From positions 124,001 through 188,000 of the forward strand of contig JADJWL010000009.1 in NCBI GenBank assembly GCA_016716385.1: DNA of 64,000 nt, written 5' to 3'. Positions 54,479 through 62,286 of the stretch are shown piece after piece. How positions within the stretch are numbered: the stretch's first letter is position 1; each line of letters opens with the position of its first letter. Both the position numbers and the translations under genes were made by a program. The notes beneath the pieces are model-generated. The model was not told where the DNA came from. It worked only from the letters and a program-made list of their open reading frames with translations, and made no database searches. The DNA is from Bryobacterales bacterium (GTDB lineage: Bacteria; Acidobacteriota; Terriglobia; Bryobacterales; Bryobacteraceae).

Positions 54479-55711
54479 ATGAAACGCAGACACTTCCTGA
54501 CCACGGCAGCCGCGCCGCTGGCCGCCGCTCCCCAGTTGCAGCCGGGTCCATTCGGCGACAAACCGGCCATGAGGATCACAGACATTAAGACCTTCCTGGT
54601 CGGGTCCGGGGGGCGCAACTGGGTGTACGTCAAGATCGAAACCGATCAGGGGATCACTGGCATCGGCGAAGCCTATTCCTGCGGCCCTGATGAAGCGACG
54701 GTGAAAGTCATCGAGGATTTCAAACTCTGGCTGGTGGGGCAGGATCCGCGCCATATCCAGTTCCTCTGGGACCTGATGTACAACACCACGCGGTTTCCCG
54801 GCGGCTCGGTCGTCAACTCCGCCATCAGCGGCATCGAGCACGCCCTTTGGGACATTGCTGGCAAAGCCGCGGGACTGCCTGTCTGGGCGCTCCTGGGCGG
54901 GCGCGTTCGGAACAAAGTGCGCGTCTATCAAAGCATCGGCGGCCGGACTCCGGAAGAGGCGGCCGACAGCGCGAGCAACCTGGTGTCGAAGTACGGCTAT
55001 ACCGCCGTCAAGATGAGCCCGCATCCGCCTGACGCCAACCGCGCCCCGTACAACGAAGTGACACGCACCGCGGGCCTGCGCGTGGGAGCGGTACGCAAGG
55101 CCGTGGGTCCGGATGTCGATATCGGCGTCGATATTCACGCCAAATTCTTCGAGGTTCAGCGCGCCATCCGCGTCGCGCACGAGATCGAGGAATTCCGGCC
55201 GTTCTGGCTCGAAGAACCGATCCGTCCGGAGAACTACGACGCGATGAAGAAACTCGCCGACCACGTCAACATCCCGCTGGCGAGCGGCGAATGCAACTAC
55301 ATGAAGTACGAGTTCAAATACCTGATCGAGAGCCAGGCGGTCGACATCGTGCAGCCCGACATCTGTGTCTGCGGCGGCATGCTCGAGATGAGGAAGATCG
55401 CCGCGATGGCCGAGGCGCAGTTCATGGTGGTGGCGCCGCACAACCCGATGAGCCCGCTGGCGACCGCCGTCAATGTGCACTTCGCCGCCTCGACGACAAA
55501 CTTCCTCATCCTCGAATACCGCGCGCCGGATTCCGGAGCCGCCAAGGACGTCCTCAAAGAGCCCATCATGGTGCGCAACGGCTACGTCGATATCCCGACC
55601 AAGCCGGGCTGGGGCGTGGAACTGAACGAAGAAGCGTTCCGCCACATGCCGCCCAAGCCGTGGCGCCGACCGACCGGGTACCGGCCCGACGGCTCCATCG
55701 CCTGGATGTAG
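54479..55711 (+). CDS. Tat-exported enolase-superfamily (mandelate racemase/muconate lactonizing) enzyme
   Basis: This encodes 410 residues beginning with a Tat-like signal (MKRRHFLTTAAAPLAAA). The enolase-superfamily metal ligands are visible: the aspartate in DIHAKF, the glutamate in LEEPIRPEN and the glutamate in LASGECNY; a late histidine is in APHNPMSP. That set resembles sugar-acid dehydratases such as D-galactonate dehydratase. It would dehydrate an aldonic acid, in the periplasm if exported. A Tat signal on this family is unusual. Its stop abuts the convergent gene's stop. Confidence 0.88.
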   Translation: MKRRHFLTTAAAPLAAAPQLQPGPFGDKPAMRITDIKTFLVGSGGRNWVYVKIETDQGITGIGEAYSCGPDEATVKVIEDFKLWLVGQDPRHIQFLWDLMYNTTRFPGGSVVNSAISGIEHALWDIAGKAAGLPVWALLGGRVRNKVRVYQSIGGRTPEEAADSASNLVSKYGYTAVKMSPHPPDANRAPYNEVTRTAGLRVGAVRKAVGPDVDIGVDIHAKFFEVQRAIRVAHEIEEFRPFWLEEPIRPENYDAMKKLADHVNIPLASGECNYMKYEFKYLIESQAVDIVQPDICVCGGMLEMRKIAAMAEAQFMVVAPHNPMSPLATAVNVHFAASTTNFLILEYRAPDSGAAKDVLKEPIMVRNGYVDIPTKPGWGVELNEEAFRHMPPKPWRRPTGYRPDGSIAWM

Positions 55712-57055
55712 TCATTCCGCGCAGCGGTTCCCGGCGACCCGGTTCGCTCCCGCGGGTACGCCGGGCGCCGCCGCGACGCAGTAACTCCGCATCCCGAACC
55801 CGGTGATCTCATTGCCGGCGACGACGTTGCCTGACGCCGGCGCGGGACGCTCGGCGCCGCTTCCCAGATAGATGCCGGAGCGCGGGAGATCGGGCTGGCC
55901 GGAACTCCAGTTGCACGGGAACGGCGTTCGCGGATCCCCGCAGCGCGCCTGGTTGAGCCGCAGAAACCGGTTGTCCTCGACCCGGTTGTTGCGTCCGATG
56001 ATGAACGCGCCGCCGTAGACCATGCCTTCCATCACGTTGGCGCGGATCGTCACGTGTACGGACTGCATATCGGGGTTCGTGTTGTTCATCACGATGGCGT
56101 AGCCCCCGTGGGGGTACGCCTCGGGTCCCTGCCGGTTCGTGCAGCGGTTCGCCGTGACTTCGCCGTGATGGAATCCGTCGAGATCGATGCACTTCCCGTT
56201 GACCTCTTCGAATTCGTTCGCGGCGTAACGGGACTCGTCCGTGTTCCCTGCCGTATCGATGGCGACTGGAAGCGCGTCGACCTCCTCTAGCGGGTACCCG
56301 ATCTCCCGGCCGCGATTGCGCTCCACCGTCACCCGCGTCGCGTGGCCCACCTGAACGGCGTCCCGGCCGATGCGCTCGAAGTGGTTGTCACGGATCGTGC
56401 CGCGGGCATTGCGCGGCGCGGTATAGAGCGAGTGGGTCCAGACGCCATTGCCGCGAATTCGGGTGAAGCGGGACCCGGTCACGGAGAAGTCCTCGGCGCC
56501 GCCTTCGAGCAGGACGCCGCCAGTCGTGTTGTTGCGGCCTTCCGGGTTGCGGGAGCCGCTGTCCTCCACGCGAATGCCGTCGATGCGGACCTGGCGCCCG
56601 GCGTGTCCCAGAACAGCGAACCCGGCAACCTGGCGGAACACGACCCGTTCCACAGTGCAGCCGGCGGCCTTCAGGATCAGGATGCCGTTGCCGCGGGTGA
56701 ATTCCGCGAACGGGACGTCGTACGGCGGCAGTCCCTGCGGCGGAAGTTGGAGCGCGTCGCGGTTGCCGTCGATCGCGAAATCACGGAAGCGGACGCCCGC
56801 TGAGCCTTCGACGACCAACAGCGCGCGGCCGGAAAACCCGGGGGCTGCGCGCAAGGTCGAGTTGGCGCCGCCTGCGATCTCGATCGCGCCCGCCGCGGCG
56901 GGGATCACGATTTCGCGGCGGACCTCCGTGACGCCGTCCGCCAGACGGACCGGGGTCACGCCGCTGGAGATCGCCTGGCGCAGCCGTTCCTCCGCATCCG
57001 GAGCGCCGCAGGAGGCGAGCAACAGAATCGCCGCGAGACCTCTAGCGGACCACAT
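55712..57055 (-). CDS. Right-handed beta-helix lipoprotein
   Basis: This encodes 447 residues with a lipobox (LAAILLLASCGAPD) and a long parallel beta-helix of asparagine-rich turns: VRFRDFAIDGNRDAL, GTIRDNHFERIGRDAV, NRVEDNRFLRLNQ and VVAGNEITGFG. The fold is that of pectate-lyase-like and mannuronan-epimerase-like proteins, but no catalytic set was recognised. It is probably a surface glycan-binding or -cleaving protein. Its GTG start overlaps the methyltransferase end by 14 bases. Confidence 0.8.
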   Translation of the reverse strand: MWSARGLAAILLLASCGAPDAEERLRQAISSGVTPVRLADGVTEVRREIVIPAAAGAIEIAGGANSTLRAAPGFSGRALLVVEGSAGVRFRDFAIDGNRDALQLPPQGLPPYDVPFAEFTRGNGILILKAAGCTVERVVFRQVAGFAVLGHAGRQVRIDGIRVEDSGSRNPEGRNNTTGGVLLEGGAEDFSVTGSRFTRIRGNGVWTHSLYTAPRNARGTIRDNHFERIGRDAVQVGHATRVTVERNRGREIGYPLEEVDALPVAIDTAGNTDESRYAANEFEEVNGKCIDLDGFHHGEVTANRCTNRQGPEAYPHGGYAIVMNNTNPDMQSVHVTIRANVMEGMVYGGAFIIGRNNRVEDNRFLRLNQARCGDPRTPFPCNWSSGQPDLPRSGIYLGSGAERPAPASGNVVAGNEITGFGMRSYCVAAAPGVPAGANRVAGNRCAE

Positions 57056-58337
57056 CGATCGGGACCGGTCCGACGGCGCGCCGGCCCATGCGCACGGTCA
57101 CCTCGTGCCGCCCGGCGCGGACCTCCGGCGCCAGCGTGACGTTGAACTCGTAGCGCTCGTTCAACGGATCCGTGCAGAAGTGTTCCAGACCTTCGGCAGG
57201 CGCTCCGTCCACTTCGACGACAACTTCTTCCGGCTGCCGGACCTCTTCCATCGCGATCTTGAGCGACCCGGAATGAATTCGCGTGCCGGCCATGAGGTCG
57301 ACACCATCGGTAATCGAAGCAACACGCGGCACCGACGGTCCGGCCGGAACCACGCGCACCCAGCCGGAGGCCAACGGCCGCCCCAGCCATTCCAGATCGA
57401 CCGGTACCCATCCGGTGCGCACGCCCCCCGGCAGCAGCGCGTTGACTTGCCACACCGGACCAGGCATGGGAGGACCGATATAGGTGAGCGGCGCTGGAAC
57501 GCCTTCGACGAGCAGGTTCAGTTGATTCAGGTCGGCCTCTTCGGGCAGGTTCTCGACCCACAGCGTGACGGCGGCAAAGCGGCCGCGGTCCGGCACGGCG
57601 GGCTCGCCGCTGTGCGCGTTGCGCACGGTCCGGATGCGAGTGGCGCCCTCACGGGGACTCAGCCCGGCGTACCAGCCGGCGGGCTGCTTGCGCATGGTCG
57701 TCCACATGTACTGCGTGGAGAACCCTTCGAGCGCCAGAAGCTGCATGTCGTTTGCGGCGGCGAATTCGGCGATCTCCTCGGCGCCTATGCGGACGCCTTC
57801 CCAGGTCGTGTACTCGCGCGCCGTCTTGGGCAACCCGTTCACCTGGCAGCGCAGAATGCCTCCAGGCTTCAGGACGCGCCGCGCCTCGCGCAGGTACTCG
57901 AACACGACATCGCGGCTCGGGATGTGCTGGAAGACCGCGTAGGAGTAAACAAAGTCGAACAGTTCATCCTGGAACATCGCCAGGTTCGATCCCTCGTTGC
58001 GCCGGGGAAACGCGTTCAGCACGTCGCGCAGGGTCTGGAACGCGCGCCGGATCATTTCATCCGACACGTCGACGCCGTGCACCTCGCCGAAGTTCCAGCT
58101 CATCGGCAGCATCAGGCGTCCCGGACCGCAGCCGATTTCAAGGGCCCGGCGGTCCCGCTTGTTGCCGGGCGGCAGACGCTTCATCTCGGCTTCGAGCGCG
58201 CGGACGACATCGGCGCCGGACTCGATGAACTCGCTGAGATCCTGCCCCCTGCGTCCGAACGCGACGTAGTAGTGGGCGTCCTCCTGCGCTCTCTGGTTCC
58301 AGTCCTCCCGCATGCGGGAGGCGACGGCATCGCTCAT
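57042..58337 (-). CDS. Class I SAM methyltransferase with C-terminal Ig-like domains
   Basis: This encodes 431 residues from the ATG at 58337. The methyltransferase part (1-240) has ALEIGCGPGRLMLPM as SAM-binding loop, VHGVDVSDEMI and ARRVLKPGGILRCQVNG. The C-terminal 190 residues are beta-rich: LLVEGVPAPLTYIGPP, VWQVNALLPGGVRTGWVPVD and ERYEFNVTLAPEVRAGRHEV, which resemble the strand order of the TIGR03437 domain. Such a fusion is uncommon. The start overlaps the DUF1080 stop by one base. The frame runs open upstream to 58841 inside that gene but is not coding there. Confidence 0.85.
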   Translation of the reverse strand: MSDAVASRMREDWNQRAQEDAHYYVAFGRRGQDLSEFIESGADVVRALEAEMKRLPPGNKRDRRALEIGCGPGRLMLPMSWNFGEVHGVDVSDEMIRRAFQTLRDVLNAFPRRNEGSNLAMFQDELFDFVYSYAVFQHIPSRDVVFEYLREARRVLKPGGILRCQVNGLPKTAREYTTWEGVRIGAEEIAEFAAANDMQLLALEGFSTQYMWTTMRKQPAGWYAGLSPREGATRIRTVRNAHSGEPAVPDRGRFAAVTLWVENLPEEADLNQLNLLVEGVPAPLTYIGPPMPGPVWQVNALLPGGVRTGWVPVDLEWLGRPLASGWVRVVPAGPSVPRVASITDGVDLMAGTRIHSGSLKIAMEEVRQPEEVVVEVDGAPAEGLEHFCTDPLNERYEFNVTLAPEVRAGRHEVTVRMGRRAVGPVPIDVVR

Positions 58338-59503
58338 CAGGGCAGCTTCACGACGCGGATGTTGCGGAAGTCGAGGTTCGTCGTGGGATCGTGCGCCTGC
58401 AGGCTGAACGTGCCCGCCTTGAGGCGCGCGTTCTCGCGCGCGTTGTCGCCTTCCGGACGGTCGTCCTCCCAGTCGCTGACGGGATAGCCGTTGATCCACA
58501 CGGCCATATGGCGGCCGCGCGCGACGATGGTCTTGGTGAAGTACTCGTTGTCGTTCGGGATCACCTTCCGCGTGGGCTGGCGGTGGTAGATGCCGCCGGT
58601 TCCGAAGTCGACCGGCTGCGTGCGGTCGCCGGCCTTGTATTCGTTCCGGATCTGGGATTCGTAGCCGGACCAGTGAACGCCGGGCGTCCCGCGGAAGAAC
58701 ACGCCGCTGTTCGGATGATGATCCGGACCCTGGGCATTCGTGCGGATGTCGAGCTGCATCACGAAGTCGGCGTACTGCGCCTCGGTCTCGAGATGCCCTG
58801 GACCCTTCACCACGTTGATCGCTCCATTGCGAACGCTCCACACGGGTTTTTCTTTGGGCTTCGGCGCATCCACCTCGCGCCAGCCGCGCAGATCCTTGCC
58901 GTTGAACAGCGGCTGGAGCCCGAGCGGTTTCAGCTTGATGTTCCGGAACTCGACCTTGAGTCCAGGATTGAACTGCAGACCGATGTGCCCCACGAGGCTC
59001 TTGCGGTCGCGCGCCCAGAGCGTGCGTTTGCCGTCGAGTTTCACCAGCCAGTGATCGCCTGAGAGTTCGATCTCGTAAGTCTGCCAGTCGCCGGTCAGTT
59101 TCGCCGGGTCGGTCGCCTTGAAGTGGTTCACGACGCCGCCCGTGTTAAAGCCCTGCGGCTGGTTGTCGAAGATCTGCAGTTCGTACCCGGTGACGTGCGG
59201 CTGACCCTCGCGCGCCGAGCGCAGGAAGATGCCGGAGTTGCCTTCCTTCGGGATACGGAAGTCCATCTTGAGGACGTAATCGCCGAAGGCGCTGTTGGTG
59301 CGCAGCCAGTTCTGCGGGCCGGAGTCGGCGACGAGAGCGCCGTTTTCGACGCGCCACTGCCCGCCCATCTCCGGGGTCCAGCCGAACATCGTTTCGCCGT
59401 CGAACAGCAGGATCCAGCCTTCGGCGGCCTCCTTCGGCGTCAGCGTATTGTGTTGGGCGCAAAGCACGGACGCGCCAAGAAGCAGCGGGATCAGCAGTTT
59501 CAT
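58337..59503 (-). CDS. Secreted protein with two DUF1080 (3-keto-glycoside hydrolase-like) domains
   Basis: This encodes 388 residues: signal peptide MKLLIPLLLGASVLCAQ and two DUF1080 domains. The first (about 20-200) has WILLFDGETMFGWTP, GNSGIFLRSAR and GYELQIFDNQ. The second (about 200-385) has PLFNGKDLRGWREVD, NSGVFFRGTPGVHWSGYESQ and TGGIYHRQPTRK. DUF1080 proteins are lectin-like folds that include 3-keto-glycoside hydrolases. It starts 13 bases after the GT9 gene and overlaps the methyltransferase start by one base. Confidence 0.9.
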   Translation of the reverse strand: MKLLIPLLLGASVLCAQHNTLTPKEAAEGWILLFDGETMFGWTPEMGGQWRVENGALVADSGPQNWLRTNSAFGDYVLKMDFRIPKEGNSGIFLRSAREGQPHVTGYELQIFDNQPQGFNTGGVVNHFKATDPAKLTGDWQTYEIELSGDHWLVKLDGKRTLWARDRKSLVGHIGLQFNPGLKVEFRNIKLKPLGLQPLFNGKDLRGWREVDAPKPKEKPVWSVRNGAINVVKGPGHLETEAQYADFVMQLDIRTNAQGPDHHPNSGVFFRGTPGVHWSGYESQIRNEYKAGDRTQPVDFGTGGIYHRQPTRKVIPNDNEYFTKTIVARGRHMAVWINGYPVSDWEDDRPEGDNARENARLKAGTFSLQAHDPTTNLDFRNIRVVKLP

Positions 59504-59516
59504 AGCGATTTCGCCC

Positions 59517-60707
59517 TCATGATACCGCGAGACGGTCCACGGCTTCGAGCGCCTGGGCGACGAGGGTCTCGGGCTGTTCGTCCTTCACCTGAATCACCGC
59601 GTGCGGGACACGGCTCCAGGGACGCCAGCGCTGGAACATCCGTTCGCAGGGATAGCCGGCAAACACCGTGACCGACGGAACTCCGGCGGCGGCAGCGGCG
59701 TGCTGCCCGGCGGAGTCGTACCCGACATACACACGGCTGGCTTGAATCGAGCGCGCGAACGCCGCAAATGACCCGTCCCACACCTGGATGCGCGCCCCGC
59801 CGCAGGCAGCCACGGCGCGGTCGACCCGCTCCCCTTCCTCGCCACCCGCGCCGCGGTCGACCACCAGGGACAGGCCCCGGGCGGCGACGCCACCCAGCAG
59901 CCCGGCTTCGAACGGATCCGCCACGCGCTTGGCCGGATTCTCCCCGACCCCGAAGCTCACCGCCGCGTCGCCCGTGCGATGCGGTGTCTCGACCGGTGCA
60001 ATGAACGGCTTCCCGTCGACGCCAAAAACCGCGCGCGCCCACTCGGCGGCGAGCAGACCCAGCGGTGCGTCACGGTCGCCGCCGGAGGCGCGGCTCTCGA
60101 AAAAGAAGTAGTGCTCGTCACTGCACACGGGCAACAGTCCAAGCTGCGTCAACCGCGAGTCCGGATCGACGACGAGCGCTCCGTCCAACGCGTTGCGCAG
60201 CGCAGGCCAGCCGCTGAGCCGCTCGGCCAGGGTGCCCCCGCGCGGGTAGGCTACCGGCAGATGATCGATGCGCGGATCGGCGCCGAACAGTTCCCACGCC
60301 TTGCGCGACCCTGCAAGTTCGATGCGCGCCCGCGGGAAGCGGCGTTTGGCGGCATCGAGCAGGACGCTGGTGACGGCGGCATCCGCGCCCAGCGTCACGC
60401 GCGACAGCACCACGACACGCGCCGGATCCTCCGCCGTGCACACGCGCGGCGCGCGGATGCGCTCGTAGCGCCGGCGCAGTTCGTGTGCGTCCAGCCCGGG
60501 AATCGCGCGCGCCAGCGCCTCGCCGAACAGTTCCGCGTACAAATCGCAGAGCCGGGGCTCGAAGCGATCCGAGAGGCCTTCGACGACGATCGAAAGAAGT
60601 TCCTTTGTGCCGCCGGCGGCGAGCAGACTGTCGAGCAAATCCCGCCGCCACCGGCCATCGAGGCACGAGGCGAGCAGCGCTTCCGCCTTACGCGAAGTAC
60701 TTTCCAA
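59517..60707 (-). CDS. GT9-like glycosyltransferase
   Basis: This encodes 396 residues from a TTG at 60707, overlapping the end of mtnP by 20 bases. The C-terminal half resembles heptosyltransferases: YVGYDSAGQHAAAAAGVPSV then VFAGYPCERMFQRWRP, where the donor sugar nucleotide binds. The N-terminal 90 residues are a helical extension not found in WaaC or WaaF. It may act on lipopolysaccharide or another surface glycan, but the donor cannot be named. The call rests mainly on the late motif. Confidence 0.7.
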   Translation of the reverse strand: MESTSRKAEALLASCLDGRWRRDLLDSLLAAGGTKELLSIVVEGLSDRFEPRLCDLYAELFGEALARAIPGLDAHELRRRYERIRAPRVCTAEDPARVVVLSRVTLGADAAVTSVLLDAAKRRFPRARIELAGSRKAWELFGADPRIDHLPVAYPRGGTLAERLSGWPALRNALDGALVVDPDSRLTQLGLLPVCSDEHYFFFESRASGGDRDAPLGLLAAEWARAVFGVDGKPFIAPVETPHRTGDAAVSFGVGENPAKRVADPFEAGLLGGVAARGLSLVVDRGAGGEEGERVDRAVAACGGARIQVWDGSFAAFARSIQASRVYVGYDSAGQHAAAAAGVPSVTVFAGYPCERMFQRWRPWSRVPHAVIQVKDEQPETLVAQALEAVDRLAVS

Positions 60708-61548
60708 CGATCAGGTCCAGCTTCTTGAGGGTTTCCGGCGGCACCTTCGTCCGGTCCGTGATGATCGCGTGGGCCAGCGCGCGCCCGCACTTGCACGTGC
60801 GCTCCTCGGGCATCGCCGCGACCATCGCCGCCACCAGGCGCGCGGCATTCCCGGCGTTCATCGTGAGGTTCGCGATGATGTCGGTGACGGTGACCGCGTC
60901 GTGCTCGGGATGCCAGCAGTCGTAATCGGTGACCATCGCCACTGTGACGTAGCAGATCTCCGCCTCACGGGCGAGCTTGGCTTCCTGGAGGTTCGTCATC
61001 CCGATGACGTCCATGCCCCAACCGCGGTAGACGTTGGACTCGGCTTTGGTCGAGAACGCCGGACCCTCCATGCACAGATACGTGCCGCCCTTCTTGCCCG
61101 TGACACCGACCGCCTCGCATCCCGAGGCCGCGAGATCGCTCAACTGCGGGCAGACCGGGTCGGAGAAGCCGACGTGCGCCACCAGCCCCTCGCCGAAGAA
61201 GGTGGAAACGCGCCCGCGCGTGCGGTCGAAGAACTGGTCGGGGATGACGAATTCGAGCGGACGGTGCTCTTCCTTGAGGGATCCGACGGCAGACAGAGAG
61301 ATGATGCGCTCGACTCCGAGCGACTTCATGGCATAGATATTGGCGCGGAAGTTCAGCTCCGAGGGCGAGATGCGGTGTCCGCGCCCGTGCCTGGCGAGGA
61401 ACGCCACCTGTTTCCCGCCGAGCGAGCCGACCACGATCTTGTCGGAGGGCGCGCCGAACGGCGTCTCCACTGCAATTTCTTCCTGGGCGTCGAAGCCGGA
61501 CATCGAGTACAGCCCGCTCCCGCCGATCACACCGATCTTCACCTGCAT
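60688..61548 (-). CDS. mtnP: S-methyl-5'-thioadenosine phosphorylase
   Basis: This encodes 286 residues, the usual length. IGVIGGSGLYSM opens the phosphorylase fold, FLARHGRGHRISPSE is the phosphate and substrate region, and CMEGPAFSTKAESNVYR and IGMTNLQEAKLAREAEICY are typical of MtnP. The aspartate pair is in VTDYDCWH. It splits methylthioadenosine into adenine and methylthioribose-1-phosphate for methionine salvage. It leads a minus-strand operon through GT9, DUF1080, methyltransferase and beta-helix genes. Confidence 0.93.
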   Translation of the reverse strand: MQVKIGVIGGSGLYSMSGFDAQEEIAVETPFGAPSDKIVVGSLGGKQVAFLARHGRGHRISPSELNFRANIYAMKSLGVERIISLSAVGSLKEEHRPLEFVIPDQFFDRTRGRVSTFFGEGLVAHVGFSDPVCPQLSDLAASGCEAVGVTGKKGGTYLCMEGPAFSTKAESNVYRGWGMDVIGMTNLQEAKLAREAEICYVTVAMVTDYDCWHPEHDAVTVTDIIANLTMNAGNAARLVAAMVAAMPEERTCKCGRALAHAIITDRTKVPPETLKKLDLIVGKYFA

Positions 61549-61617
61549 ACGCGAACCCTTATGCTAGCACTGCCCTTTGCGGCCAGCCGAAACTATACTG
61601 AAGGGGAGGAGGAACCC

Positions 61618-61770
61618 ATGGCTCTCAGTCTTCAGGAAGAACGCCAGCATGCCCACGCGTTGCTCGACCTCCTGCCGCCTGCCAAACTCGGTGCTGTGCG
61701 GAGTCTGCTTGAAGTTATGGTGAATGGCGAGGACGAAGAGGAACGAACGAGGAAGATCGTCGCGCCTTGA
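61618..61770 (+). CDS. Small protein of 50 residues
   Basis: The ATG at 61618 follows GGAGGAGGAA, a strong ribosome site, and TATACT lies further upstream. The product has one amphipathic helix-rich segment: LQEERQHAHALLDLLPPAKL then GAVRSLLEVMV, and an acidic-basic tail. Small proteins with a LLDxLPxxKLxAVxxLLEVM pattern are common in acidobacteria, often near toxin-antitoxin or as unknown genes, usually longer at the C-terminus. This copy may be truncated. It is divergent from mtnP. Confidence 0.6.
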   Translation: MALSLQEERQHAHALLDLLPPAKLGAVRSLLEVMVNGEDEEERTRKIVAP

Positions 61771-62286
61771 GAAGGGGCGGACGGTGTTGACAGTTGGAAG
61801 ACTGGGAGAGGATTGGAAGGATTGGAGGAACCTCAGTTACCGGCAGTTCGCTTGAGAGCCGACGAACGACGGGAGATGAAGTTGCCGATTACTGACATTC
61901 GATATTGACAACGATTGTGGGGGGGGGCGGGCCGGCCCGCCCGGCAGCGTCTGAAGACGGTTCTCCGGATTTGATGTACTTCCAGTTTGGTCAGCGGCGG
62001 ACTAGATGTCTTCCGGGGCCGGGGTGGGCCTCGCCCCTGTTGGACCGCCGATCGGCTGACAAGATCGTTGTCCTACGCAACCTGCTTGGGGCGGCCGAGG
62101 CGAGGTTGCGTAAGTTTGTACCAGCCCAAAGTCTTGACTGATAGTTGTGCAGGCCCGAGTCGGAAGGCTCCCAGGTCACCTCCGCTCCAGGACTGTCCAG
62201 CCGACAGCAAGGCATTCCGACGCGGTGTCGGCGGTTGTTGCTGCGCCACCACCTTATGCCGCAACCGTCGGATCAACTCGCTCGCA
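61771..62286. other. Gene-poor region with palindromes
   Basis: No gene is supported in these 516 bases. A run of nine G (61919-61927) leads into an 18-base perfect palindrome, GGGCGGGCCGGCCCGCCC (61925-61942). Further on, TACGCAACCT (62074-62083) and AGGTTGCGTA (62103-62112) form a 10-bp stem with a 19-base loop. Short open frames here have no recognised domain. It may be the remains of an inserted element. Confidence 0.5.

Noticed and set aside
57042..58841. A 599-codon methyltransferase starting inside the DUF1080 gene
   Set aside because: The first 168 codons are a shifted reading of DUF1080 and are arginine-rich; the ATG at 58337 overlaps the DUF1080 stop and fits the family.
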